Below are positions 27,001 through 34,560 of a stretch of DNA of 64,000 nt, one piece after another (position 1 is the stretch's first letter; every line of letters begins with the position of its first letter). The DNA is from Sphingobacteriaceae bacterium. GTDB taxonomy: Bacteria > Bacteroidota > Bacteroidia > B-17B0 > Aurantibacillaceae. Under the pieces are notes generated by a model. The model ran no database searches and was not told where the DNA came from. It saw only the letters and a program-made list of their open reading frames with translations. The stretch is from positions 1,426,001-1,490,000 of the forward strand of contig NVQB01000001.1 of NCBI GenBank assembly GCA_002319075.1. The letters are read 5' to 3'. The position numbers were made by a program, and so were the translations under genes.

Positions 27001-27047
27001 TTCCGCCACGAGGCGAGCGTACGAGAGAATATCATCAAAGAAAATAG
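24024..27047 (+). CDS. DNA polymerase III alpha subunit, second-copy/error-prone type
   Basis: 1007 residues, shorter than replicative DnaE (~1150-1450) and close to DnaE2/ImuC. The N-terminal PHP domain begins LLNSHTYYSFGYG, where the first of the two metal-binding His (HxH in most DnaE) reads N-S-H. The polymerase aspartates are in PDFDIDFSW near residue 349. FYVGRGSGANS, HASGIIIS and FAFSKGHSASYA are typical C-family motifs, and the C-terminal OB-fold region (ETVEIVGYLVNVKTTWT) is retained. Its place directly after dinB suggests a role in lesion bypass rather than bulk replication, which is inference. I give no symbol because dnaE and dnaE2 cannot be separated here. Confidence 0.85.
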   Translation: MLLNSHTYYSFGYGTLSIKTLLRETWNKGYSSFVLSDINNTSAILETLRLCDGKQMKPIPGIDFRNGIKPCYIGISKNNAGFRELNEHLSYHLHNKIEFKIRPQNKEELKNTFLVYPLSAFDGNELEENEFIGVTPKQLRLLPLSKHKHLTSKMVVLQSFSFLDENYFEAHQVLRAIDLNTLFSKLRSEDQGSLEEIAPTKDELYEKYADYPEIIKNTEFILDSCSVKFEFGKLTNKNPKFYKGSLEEDVKLLREEATKGLAYRYSEVTQEVKDRLEKELSIITSKEFTSYFLINWDITSYARSRGFFYVGRGSGANSMVAYLLRITDVDPIDLDLYFERFINENRSNAPDFDIDFSWTDREEMTDYIFKRFGENNRVALLGTYSTYQHDAVIRELGKVYGLPPTEIDRVQKITQPKESDDSVTKQILKHASFIAGFPSHLSIHASGIIISEEPVTTYTATNLPPKGYPTTQFSMLEAEDIGLFKFDILSQRGLGKIKDAVELIKQNKNIEIDIHDIVKFKHDEEIKKLMSIGACIGCFYVESPAMRMLLAKLQADDYLRLVAASSIIRPGVSKSGMMNEYIVRYRKQEVRDKARAELPELYDLLKETYGVMVYQEDVIKIAHIFAGLSLADADYLRRGMSWKFKQRNEFHMVKEKFFTNCIAKGHPLTTITNIWNQIESFANFAFSKGHSASYAVESYQALFLKAYHPLEYMVATLNNGGGFYRTDLYIHEARMHGAEILPPCINKSDVNCNINGKTIFLGLGMIASLEKEVIQNLLNERFENGPYTDLYNFVKRTQISIEQLRILIRAGAFKFLPKNKKELLWEAHMLISPIKQKPQGKELFHIEPQKYVLPALENTWQDDAYDEIELFGFSLCSPFKLLKEPVTNTLVSKDLKSRRGETVEIVGYLVNVKTTWTHTKEKMNFGTFLDLDGHWIDTVHFPPSARAFPFSGPGCYKLTGKVVEEFDFIYIDISHQQRLAVSNRDDDSGLRILPPRGERTREYHQRK

Positions 27048-27049
27048 GG

Positions 27050-27365
27050 TCTCGACTACGCTCGACCTGACATCAGACTACGCTCGACCTGACATCCGAC
27101 TACGCTTGACCTGACATTGCTAACACACAAGCCGGCTCAAAAGAGTCTTAACTCTTTTGCCCTGCTCGACCTGACATTGCTAACACACAAGCCGGCTCAA
27201 AAGAGTCTTAACTCTTTTGCCCTGCTCGACCTGACATTGCTAACACACAAGCCGGCTCGACCTGACATTTCTGGCGCGATCGCTGGCCTTAACATCCGCT
27301 GGATGTTAATCCTGCTCGACCTGGCATCGCTTGCACGATTGCTTTGCGGAGTCGAGAAGGTTCAC
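27050..27365. repeat. Tandem and palindromic repeat cluster upstream of leuS
   Basis: This 425-bp gap holds no gene. It begins with CTCGACTACG words (27051-27110) in ~22-bp steps, then a 60-bp unit repeated exactly at 27121-27180 and 27181-27240, with a degenerate start before and a truncated copy after. Each unit carries a 9-bp hairpin (CAAAAGAGT-CTTA-ACTCTTTTG). A second hairpin, TTAACATCC-GCT-GGATGTTAA, lies at 27289-27309. The last ~60 bp before leuS are ordinary AT-rich sequence. A 97-codon open frame through the repeats is an artefact of the tandem unit. Confidence 0.85.
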
Positions 27366-27472
27366 AAAGCCCAGGCAGAAAGCCGTCAGGAAATTTTTCA
27401 CGGAATTTGATTAGAACCCTTTTAACCCTTATCTTTATTGGCTTCTTATCATTATAGCAGTTTACAATTCCT

Positions 27473-30292
27473 ATGGATTACAATTTTACAGAGATCGAAA
27501 AAAAATGGCAGAAATTCTGGGCCGATAACAAAACTTTTAAAGCAGAAGACACTTCGTCAAAACCAAAATATTATGTCCTGGATATGTTTCCTTATCCTTC
27601 CGGTGCAGGTCTGCATGTAGGACATCCACTAGGCTACATTGCTTCTGATATCATGGCACGTTACAAACGTCATAAACAATTCAATGTTTTGCACCCTATG
27701 GGTTACGATTCTTTTGGATTGCCCGCAGAGCAATACGCCATTCAAACAGGACAACATCCTAAAATTACGACTGAACAAAACATTGCCCGTTATCGCGAAC
27801 AAATGGATAAGATCGGTTTCAGCTTCGATTGGGAACGCGAAGTAAGAACCTCTGATCCTGAATATTACAAATGGACACAATGGATCTTCATCCAGATTTT
27901 TAATAGCTGGTACAATAAAACTTCTGACAAAGCAGAAAACATTGAAACATTAATTTCCGAATTTGAAAAAAACGGAAATGCAAATATAAATGCGGCTTGC
28001 GATGAAGACACAAAGTCTTTCACTGCTGCAGAGTGGAAAGCATTTTCTGAAAAAGAAAAATCAGATGCCATAATGCACTACCGTCTTGCCTATCTTGGCG
28101 AGGCTTATGTGAACTGGTGTCCGGCCTTAGGAACCGTTTTAGCGAACGACGAAGTAAAAGATGGTGTGAGTGAACGTGGCGGACATCCTGTAGAAAGAAA
28201 ATTAATGAAACAATGGAGCATGCGCATCACCGCCTATGCGCAGCGTTTGTTAGATGGTTTGGATGGCATCGATTGGCCGGAAAGTTTAAAAGAATCGCAA
28301 CGGTATTGGCTGGGTCGTTCGGAAGGCACTTCTTTAAAATTTAAAATTCATAAATCTCCAAGCCATCCTGAAACTGGTTTGGGAGACATAGAAGTATTTA
28401 CAACGCGTCCCGACACCATCTTCGGCGTGTCTTTTGTGACGCTTGCTCCTGAGCATGACTTAGTAAATAAACTGACCACTGCCGAACAACAAGCATTAGT
28501 GGAAGACTACGTTTATAAATCTAAAAACAGGAGTGAGCGTGAAAGACAAGCCGATGTTACAAAAGTAAGCGGGGTATTTACCGGCGCTTATGTGGAACAT
28601 CCTTTCACCGGGAAATTAATTCCAATCTGGATCGGCGATTACGTTTTAGCAGGTTACGGAACCGGTGCTGTGATGGCTGTTCCAGGGCATGACTCGCGTG
28701 ACTATGCTTTTGCAAAACATTTTGATTTGCCAATTCTGGAAGTTGTTGCAGGCGGCGATCTTTCGAAAGAATCTTACGATGCTAAAGAAGGAAAATTAAT
28801 GAACTCTGATTTCTTAAATGGATTGGAAGTAAAAGAAGCTTTGAAAAAAGCGATCTCTGAAATTGAAAAGAAAAATTTAGGAAAAGGAAAAACGAATTTC
28901 CGTCTGCGTGACGCTGTATTTGGCCGTCAGCGCTATTGGGGCGAACCCATTCCTATTTATTACGTAAACGATATTCCGCATGCTCTTGATGAAAAAGAAC
29001 TTCCTTTAATCTTACCTGAAGTAGACAAGTATTTACCTACCGAAGACGGTGAACCGCCATTGGCCCGCGCAGCTTCTTCGTGGAAAAAAGACGGAAAATA
29101 CAATTACGAGGCTTCAACTATGCCAGGTTGGGCAGGAAGCTCGTGGTACTTTTTACGTTACATGGATCCTAAAAACAAAACGGGTTTTGCCGATAAAAAA
29201 TTAATGGACTACTGGCAAAATGTAGATCTCTATATTGGAGGAAGCGAACACGCTACAGGCCATTTATTGTATGTACGTTTCTGGACTAAGTTCTTAAATG
29301 ACATGGGACTGATCGGTGTGGATGAACCCGCTAAGAAGTTGATTAATCAAGGGATGATACAGGGTCGGAGTAATTTTGTTTATCGTATTAAAGGAGAAAA
29401 CAAATATGTTTCCTATGGTTTAAAAAAAGAATATGAAACGACTCAGCTTCACGTTGACGTAAATATTGTTGTTAACGACGAGCTTAATATAGACGCGTTT
29501 AAGAATTTAAAAAATAATGCTTTTGACAATTCAGACAAAGCAGAGTTCATTCTAGAAAATGGAAAATATATCTGTGGAGTTGAAGTAGAAAAAATGTCTA
29601 AATCTAAATTCAATGTTGTTTCTCCAGATGATATTTGTCAAAATTTCGGTGCCGACACGCTCCGCCTCTACGAAATGTTCCTTGGTCCTTTAGAACAAAG
29701 TAAACCCTGGAATACTAATGGAATTACTGGTGTTGCGGGATTTTTGAAAAAGCTTTGGAGATTGTTTTACACCTCGACTACGCTCGGTGTGACAAACGAT
29801 TCTATTAATATTTCGGATGCAGAGCCAACAAAAGCAGAATTAAAAACACTTCATAAAACCATTAAAAAAATTACGGAGGACATAGAACGTTTTTCTTTTA
29901 ATACCTCAGTGAGTAATTTTATGATTTGCGTGAATGAGCTAGGCGAACAAAAATGCAATAAGCGGGCTATTTTAGAACCTTTATTGATTTGTTTATCTCC
30001 TTACGCTCCGCATATCACAGAAGAATTATGGGAACAATTAGGTCACAAAGAGAGTATTGCTTTTGCCCCATTTCCAGCATTTGATGAAGCCAATTTAGTA
30101 GAAGATAGTTTCACCTATCCGATTTCCTTTAATGGGAAAATGCGTTTCAATATCGAATTACCTGCAACACTTACCGTTCCTGAGATAGAGAAAGAAGTGA
30201 TGAGTCACGAAGACGTTCAAAAATATTTAGAAGGCAAAACGCCTAAGAAGGTGATTATCGTTCCGAAGAAGATTGTGAACTTTGTGGTTTAA
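27473..30292 (+). CDS. leuS: Leucyl-tRNA synthetase
   Basis: 939 residues, class I synthetase. The HIGH-type motif is [10 protein letters not shown] near 50 and the KMSKS motif is exact at 707-711. The CP1 editing domain is recognisable ([21 protein letters not shown], with the AVPGHDSRD loop). [12 protein letters not shown] and [12 protein letters not shown] are typical bacterial LeuRS. The insertion before KMSKS ([13 protein letters not shown] onward) is the usual Bacteroidota form. An oddity is that residues ~767-774 (STTLGVT), in the variable linker after [11 protein letters not shown], are encoded by a copy of the CTCGACTACGCTCGGTGTGA repeat seen in the flanking gaps, so the repeat has become coding sequence. 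It acts alone in the cytoplasm charging tRNA-Leu. Confidence 0.97.
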   Translation: MDYNFTEIEKKWQKFWADNKTFKAEDTSSKPKYYVLDMFPYPSGAGLHVGHPLGYIASDIMARYKRHKQFNVLHPMGYDSFGLPAEQYAIQTGQHPKITTEQNIARYREQMDKIGFSFDWEREVRTSDPEYYKWTQWIFIQIFNSWYNKTSDKAENIETLISEFEKNGNANINAACDEDTKSFTAAEWKAFSEKEKSDAIMHYRLAYLGEAYVNWCPALGTVLANDEVKDGVSERGGHPVERKLMKQWSMRITAYAQRLLDGLDGIDWPESLKESQRYWLGRSEGTSLKFKIHKSPSHPETGLGDIEVFTTRPDTIFGVSFVTLAPEHDLVNKLTTAEQQALVEDYVYKSKNRSERERQADVTKVSGVFTGAYVEHPFTGKLIPIWIGDYVLAGYGTGAVMAVPGHDSRDYAFAKHFDLPILEVVAGGDLSKESYDAKEGKLMNSDFLNGLEVKEALKKAISEIEKKNLGKGKTNFRLRDAVFGRQRYWGEPIPIYYVNDIPHALDEKELPLILPEVDKYLPTEDGEPPLARAASSWKKDGKYNYEASTMPGWAGSSWYFLRYMDPKNKTGFADKKLMDYWQNVDLYIGGSEHATGHLLYVRFWTKFLNDMGLIGVDEPAKKLINQGMIQGRSNFVYRIKGENKYVSYGLKKEYETTQLHVDVNIVVNDELNIDAFKNLKNNAFDNSDKAEFILENGKYICGVEVEKMSKSKFNVVSPDDICQNFGADTLRLYEMFLGPLEQSKPWNTNGITGVAGFLKKLWRLFYTSTTLGVTNDSINISDAEPTKAELKTLHKTIKKITEDIERFSFNTSVSNFMICVNELGEQKCNKRAILEPLLICLSPYAPHITEELWEQLGHKESIAFAPFPAFDEANLVEDSFTYPISFNGKMRFNIELPATLTVPEIEKEVMSHEDVQKYLEGKTPKKVIIVPKKIVNFVV
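29772..29794 (+). repeat. CTACGCTC-family repeat inside leuS
   Basis: CCTCGACTACGCTCGGTGTG plus ACA lies in frame at about codon 767 of leuS. The core CTCGACTACGCTCG is the same word as in the arrays at 27050-27110 and, inverted, at 30440-30656. Confidence 0.8.
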
Positions 30293-30299
30293 TTCTCGA

Positions 30300-30658
30300 C
30301 TATGCACGAATTGATAGTCGACTGCACTCGAAAAGAATTGATAGTCGACAAAGTTCGTATTGACAATAGACAAAGCTCCGCCTGAATTTCCGCTTTGTCA
30401 TTCTGAGCAGGACTAACATCCGGTGGATGTTAGGGCCAGAAAGTGCGTAGTCGAGATTTGTCATTTCGAGCGTAGTCGAGAATTGTCATTTCGAGCAGGA
30501 CTAACATCCGGTGGATGTTAGGGCCAGAAAGTGCGTAGTCGAGATTTGTCATTTCGAGCGTAGTCGAGAATTGTCATTTCGAGCAGGACTAACATCCGGT
30601 GGATGTTGGGGCCAGAAAGTGCGTAGTCGAGATTTGTCATTTCGAGCGTAGTCGAGAA
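30300..30658. repeat. Repeat cluster downstream of leuS: three 88-bp units with hairpins
   Basis: The leuS-tetR gap holds no gene. GAATTGATAGTCGAC occurs at 30308-30322 and 30335-30349. From 30405 an 88-bp unit is repeated at 30405, 30493 and 30581 (the last one truncated) with almost no differences. Each has a 9-bp perfect hairpin CTAACATCC-GGT-GGATGTTAG and two copies of the word GTCATTTCGAGCGTAGTCGAG or close variants. The hairpin is nearly the same as that at 27289-27309 on the other side of leuS, with only its outermost base pair changed. Confidence 0.85.
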
Positions 30659-30709
30659 GTGACGTAGAACCCCTTTCTTAATCTGGGTAGTCTCAAATTA
30701 ACGCAAGAC

Positions 30710-30740
30710 TTGCAAAATAAGACCGAACAGTCTATATTTG
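30710..30740 (+). promoter_or_regulatory. tetR promoter with operator in the spacer
   Basis: TTG (30710-30712) and TATATTTG (30733-30740) form a Bacteroidota promoter with a 20-bp spacer. AGACCG-AA-CAGTCT (30720-30733), an inverted repeat with one mismatch, fills the spacer and touches the -7 box. The ATG at 30745 lies four bases after the -7 box, so the transcript would be nearly leaderless. A repressor bound here would block RNA polymerase. Confidence 0.75.
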
Positions 30741-30744
30741 CCCT

Positions 30745-31341
30745 ATGTTATCCAAAGCCGATAAAACCAAACTTTTTATTATTGAAAAGTCCGCACCCAT
30801 CTTTAACACAAAAGGATATGCGGCAACTTCTATGTCCGATATCTTAGAAGTTACCGGTTTGGCAAAGGGCGGAATTTATGGCAATTTTAAAAACAAAGAT
30901 GAAATTGCACTTGAAGCCTTTGATTATTCTTTTAATAAACTCAGAGAAGCGTTGCGTTTTAAAATCAAACAAGAAGAAACTTCCGCAGGCAAGCTTTATG
31001 CGATTCTTGATTTTTATCATAATTATTCCATTGACCCGCTCGTAGAAGGCGGATGTGTGTTAATGAATACGGCCATTGACAGCCATAATTCTATTCCCTT
31101 TTTAAAAGAAAGAGCAAAACAGGGGTTGAAGGAAATGCTTGCTTCCTTAAAACACATCATCGAAAAAGGCATAGAATACAAAGAATTCTCAAAAAAACTA
31201 AATCCCCAAAACGAAGCTGAATTGATCTTCGCTACCATAGAAGGTGGAATCATGATGAGTCAATTGAGTGACAATCACACGATTCTTAATAAACTTCTTG
31301 ATAATTTAAAAGAACAGATAAAACACCGTTATTTAAAATAA
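30745..31341 (+). CDS. TetR/AcrR-family transcriptional regulator
   Basis: 198 residues. The N-terminal helix-turn-helix (FNTKGYAATSMSDILEVTGL, then AKGGIYGNFKNKDEIA) is a clear TetR DNA-binding domain at ~15-60. The C-terminal ligand domain, with HNYSIDPLVEGGCVLMNTAID, resembles the TetR_C group that includes NemR-like sensors of electrophiles, but the ligand is unknown. Matching palindromes AGACCG-NN-CGGTCT lie in its own promoter and 20 bp upstream of the next gene, so I infer autorepression and control of the thioesterase gene, which begins 51 bp after its stop. Confidence 0.9.
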   Translation: MLSKADKTKLFIIEKSAPIFNTKGYAATSMSDILEVTGLAKGGIYGNFKNKDEIALEAFDYSFNKLREALRFKIKQEETSAGKLYAILDFYHNYSIDPLVEGGCVLMNTAIDSHNSIPFLKERAKQGLKEMLASLKHIIEKGIEYKEFSKKLNPQNEAELIFATIEGGIMMSQLSDNHTILNKLLDNLKEQIKHRYLK

Positions 31342-31359
31342 TTTTTTTTATCTGAAATA

Positions 31360-31373
31360 AGACCGAACGGTCT
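31360..31373 (+). promoter_or_regulatory. Second TetR operator, upstream of the thioesterase gene
   Basis: AGACCG-AA-CGGTCT is a perfect inverted repeat with 6-bp arms, 13 of 14 bases identical to the operator in the tetR promoter. It lies between the tetR stop (31341) and the ATG at 31393. Confidence 0.75.
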
Positions 31374-31392
31374 AATAATTAAAAACCATAAA

Positions 31393-31884
31393 ATGAAAAC
31401 TTTAGAAAAACATCCCGAAAGCGAAGCCAGGATAAGATTTCCCGACTGCGATCCTTTTAATCACCTCAATAATTCAAAATACATTGACTACATCATAAAT
31501 GCACGTGAAGACCATTTATTGAATTATTACGATTTTGATCTTCATAAAATTGCCAGGGAAAGTGGTATCAGCTGGGTGGTAGCGCAAAACCAGATTGCTT
31601 ATCTTTCTCCCGCTGTGCTCATGGAAACAGTAATTATTCAAACCCGACTCATCCATTTTGACGACAAATCTTTGCTCATGGAAGCCATTATGTGGGATAA
31701 ATCAAAAACAAGGTTAAAGGCGGTTTTGTGGTCTAAATTCGCGCATTTTAATTTGAGAACTATGAGAAGTGAAATTCACTCTCCTGAGTTTACTGCTTTA
31801 TTCGAAAGCCTTGTAAATCCGCTAAGTGAGAGTGTTTCGTTTGAGGAAAGAACCAGGATATTGCGCCAGGCCAGACATGCCTAG
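31393..31884 (+). CDS. Acyl-CoA thioesterase, hotdog fold (4HBT family)
   Basis: 163 residues. The N-terminal motif RFPDCDPFNHLNNSKYID fits the 4HBT active-site segment (D-x-x-x-H-x-N-N-x-Y) of hotdog thioesterases, which hydrolyse acyl-CoA or acyl-ACP in the cytoplasm. The following GISWVVAQNQIAYLSPA strand is typical. The acyl chain preference is not evident. It is probably derepressed together with the TetR regulator, since it carries the same operator. A link to detoxification of acyl or electrophilic compounds is inference from that pairing. Confidence 0.8.
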   Translation: MKTLEKHPESEARIRFPDCDPFNHLNNSKYIDYIINAREDHLLNYYDFDLHKIARESGISWVVAQNQIAYLSPAVLMETVIIQTRLIHFDDKSLLMEAIMWDKSKTRLKAVLWSKFAHFNLRTMRSEIHSPEFTALFESLVNPLSESVSFEERTRILRQARHA

Positions 31885-31919
31885 ATATTTATTATCTTTA
31901 GCTTTTACAAAATAATTGT

Positions 31920-32564
31920 GTGAATAAGAAGAAATTTAAATTAAGCGCAAAGGTTAACATACCTTGTCACATTGAAATCAAGAATCCTGAAACAGAAACT
32001 CATGGCCTGCTTAGGCTAAGTAATGGTGACTTTTGCGATTTTCTTAATCTGACATTTACTGGTAATGGAACAGATAGAACTGAGAAAATTGAAGCCAAAA
32101 CATTTCTTCAGATGGATTTGAAGCACCAAACTGGTATAAGTGTGAATGCGGAGTTTTTAGATGAGGCCGGTTTTGTAGAGGGCGAATTTTATACTGGCAG
32201 CTGGGAAGAAATTGTTCTAAGAGAAATAGAACTTTCTTTAACTGACGAACCCTTTTTCTACAGTTGTGACTCCGAAAGTTTAAAATTCAGCATTGGCGCC
32301 GCTGGCGAATCTCACTTACAAGTTGAAGCCCATGAAGATGATAAACTTTCCATTGTTTTCTCTGTTAAAAATTCAACTGATAAGATTCAAACAGTAACTC
32401 AAAGCTTTAGCAAATCTTCTGATGGTGGAGAGATGATAAAACGTCTGTACGGGAGATTGAGAAATTTAGCCAGGGATACTGATTTTATTGAACGGCAGAC
32501 AAGAGATAAAAAACAACTCATTGAGCAATTTAATAAGACCATGTCTGAGAGCTTTCGCTTTTAG
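31920..32564 (+). CDS. Hypothetical protein
   Basis: 214 residues from a GTG start. I do not recognise the family. No signal peptide or membrane segment is visible, so it is probably cytoplasmic. The composition is balanced and acidic (many Glu and Asp), with strand-like alternation in the middle (VEAHEDDKLSIVFSVKN) and a charged, probably helical C-terminus (RLRNLARDTDFIERQTRDKK). It lies 35 bp after the thioesterase gene on the same strand and could be co-transcribed. It is convergent with the giant type B T9SS gene. Confidence 0.6.
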   Translation: MNKKKFKLSAKVNIPCHIEIKNPETETHGLLRLSNGDFCDFLNLTFTGNGTDRTEKIEAKTFLQMDLKHQTGISVNAEFLDEAGFVEGEFYTGSWEEIVLREIELSLTDEPFFYSCDSESLKFSIGAAGESHLQVEAHEDDKLSIVFSVKNSTDKIQTVTQSFSKSSDGGEMIKRLYGRLRNLARDTDFIERQTRDKKQLIEQFNKTMSESFRF

Positions 32565-32652
32565 AAATGTTCCATCTATGCTTCTGTTATCGCAGAACCC
32601 AGGCAGTTTAATCCTGAGTTAGCATTTAAAGAGTAAATGGTTTCGCGTAAAA

Positions 32653-34560
32653 TTATTCTTCTTCCTTCAGTGCGCCCCGAACAATCGCAACCTGTCCTGT
32701 ATACTTTTTATTTTCCTTTTGATCGGTAGTAACAGTGATGCGCCAAACATAGGTTTCAGTTTTACAAGGCTTGCCCTGAAACGTACCATCCCAGCCCCGC
32801 TGAAAATCATTTGTTTCAAACACCACCTGACCCCAGCGGTTGTAAATTTCAAGTGTATACTTATAAACTCCCTGACCTTTCGGCATGAATACATCGTTAA
32901 GTCCATCGCCATTGGGCGTAAATGCATTCGGTACGTACATCTGAAACTCATCGTCCACCACTAAAACCTTAATCGCAGTATCAATACATCCCCATTTATT
33001 TGTAACAACTAAAACAATCGGGAACTGCCCCGCTGATTTGTATAAATAGCTTGCATTTCTTTCCCTCGTTATTGAAGTGTCGTTTTTTACCAAATACCAT
33101 TCCCATGTTCCCAGTCCTTCTCCATAGGTAGTGTTATAAAATTGTACTTCTTCAAGTCCTGCAACCGGATTCTGAGGTTTAAAATCGAAGTTGGCCTCCG
33201 GTTTAGGATTGGCGGTAACCACAAGCGTTGTAGTATTTGCACAATTATTAGTATCACTATAATGTACGCTGGCTATATAAGATCCTGCTATGTCAAAACA
33301 ATAATTGCGAGTTGTATCTCTCGAATTAATGGCGTCAACTCCAAATGTAACATTGGTATACTGATCTGTATTGTTTACTTTCTGCAAACTAAATTTCGTA
33401 CAGAAAGGGGTGCATAAATTATTTCTACTACTTATTAAATTGCCTTGAGGCAGTGGATAAACCCGAACAAAAACAGTTGTAGTAGCAACACAATTGCTTT
33501 CACTTTTAACTGTAAGGGAATAAGTGCCCGTCATAAGAAAATTAGTGAGTGCAAGGCCTGTGTCTTTTGCGGAGGCTCGAAATTTCTCGGGACCTTCCCA
33601 CAAATAACTTACACCACCAGACCCCTTCAATTGCAGCACAGAATTAAAGCAACCCTTTGGAATATTAGCTATAACCGGTACGGGCAGAGGATATGCAAAG
33701 CCTGAAAGGTTCATCAAGGCTGAACTTGAACAGGAATTTGTTCCGGTAGCTGTTACCGTATAAGTACCTGCGTTTAGAGAACTTACCTGCGGAAGGTAAA
33801 CTGTTTGAAGGGTAGAAGAAAAATTTTGTGGTCCGCTCCAGTTATAATTGGAAGCTCCTGATGCAGAAAAAGTAACCGAAGAACCAATGCAGGTGGTAAC
33901 ATCACTAACACTTAAGATCGGCACTGCAAGCGTTGCAACAGATACATAGGCCGTAGCACTGCAGAAATTACCATCTGTGCCTGTCACCGTGTAATTACCG
34001 GCTGAACCAGGGACCGCCGGGTTAATCACGGGATTTTGGAAGTTACTGGAAAAGCTTGAAGGACCCGTCCAGCTGTAAGTTAAAGCAGATGCTGATATAG
34101 CAGAAAAATTAACTGGCGTATTTACGCAAACCGGGCCATTGCTACTTGCCGTTAAGGTGGGAAGTGCATAGGCACTTATTGATTTGTAAGTTTTTGCATA
34201 ACACGAGCCTGAGTGTACCACAAGGGTATAGCTACCTCCTGCGGAAAATCCAGCGTTTACAAGAATCGGATTTTGTGCCGTGCTGTTGAAGCCATTTGGT
34301 CCAAACCAGCTATAGCTTGTCCCGCCACTTCCATTTAAAACAAGTGAAGACCCAACGCAAAATCCGGCAACAGATTGAATGACCGGAACAGGCGACGGAA
34401 TTACTGAAGCACTAACGGTAGCCATATTGGTGCAACCGTGAACGCTGGTTAAAATCACACTGTAACTTCCTGTCATTGCCGGATTGGATGAAGGACGCGA
34501 TGGACTTTGTAAAGTTGATGAAAACGCCGGTCCCGACCATAAATAAGATGCTCCTATCAC
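32653..34560 (-). CDS. 3' part of a giant Ig-repeat protein with T9SS type B tail (split by frameshift)
   Basis: 635 codons from a GTG at 34560, but probably not an independent gene. The N-terminus (IGASYLWSGPAFSS) is the middle of an Ig/PKD-like repeat whose beginning is in the other frame upstream. About six more Cys-paired repeats follow, then YVPNAFTPNGDGLNDVFMPK and YTLEIYNRWGQVVFET, then a GWDG loop. This is the gliding-motility-associated C-terminal (CHU_C, type B T9SS) sorting domain. The upstream ORF overlaps it by four bases (GTGA), but reading on from codons before that overlap restores NLQLSSNFVIGASYLW. Full-length protein would be about 1660 residues. Confidence 0.8.
   Translation of the reverse strand: MIGASYLWSGPAFSSTLQSPSRPSSNPAMTGSYSVILTSVHGCTNMATVSASVIPSPVPVIQSVAGFCVGSSLVLNGSGGTSYSWFGPNGFNSTAQNPILVNAGFSAGGSYTLVVHSGSCYAKTYKSISAYALPTLTASSNGPVCVNTPVNFSAISASALTYSWTGPSSFSSNFQNPVINPAVPGSAGNYTVTGTDGNFCSATAYVSVATLAVPILSVSDVTTCIGSSVTFSASGASNYNWSGPQNFSSTLQTVYLPQVSSLNAGTYTVTATGTNSCSSSALMNLSGFAYPLPVPVIANIPKGCFNSVLQLKGSGGVSYLWEGPEKFRASAKDTGLALTNFLMTGTYSLTVKSESNCVATTTVFVRVYPLPQGNLISSRNNLCTPFCTKFSLQKVNNTDQYTNVTFGVDAINSRDTTRNYCFDIAGSYIASVHYSDTNNCANTTTLVVTANPKPEANFDFKPQNPVAGLEEVQFYNTTYGEGLGTWEWYLVKNDTSITRERNASYLYKSAGQFPIVLVVTNKWGCIDTAIKVLVVDDEFQMYVPNAFTPNGDGLNDVFMPKGQGVYKYTLEIYNRWGQVVFETNDFQRGWDGTFQGKPCKTETYVWRITVTTDQKENKKYTGQVAIVRGALKEEE

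Noticed and set aside
27274-27284. GCGATCGC word resembling a cyanobacterial HIP1 site
   Set aside because: A single occurrence inside a repeat; no enrichment was noticed elsewhere.
27117-27410. 97-codon frame with repeated peptide
   Set aside because: It arises from the exact 60-bp tandem unit (a multiple of three), has no promoter or family resemblance, and lies wholly within repeat DNA.
30405-30658. Possible CRISPR array (88-bp repeats)
   Set aside because: The units are directly adjacent with no unique spacers, and no cas gene is near.
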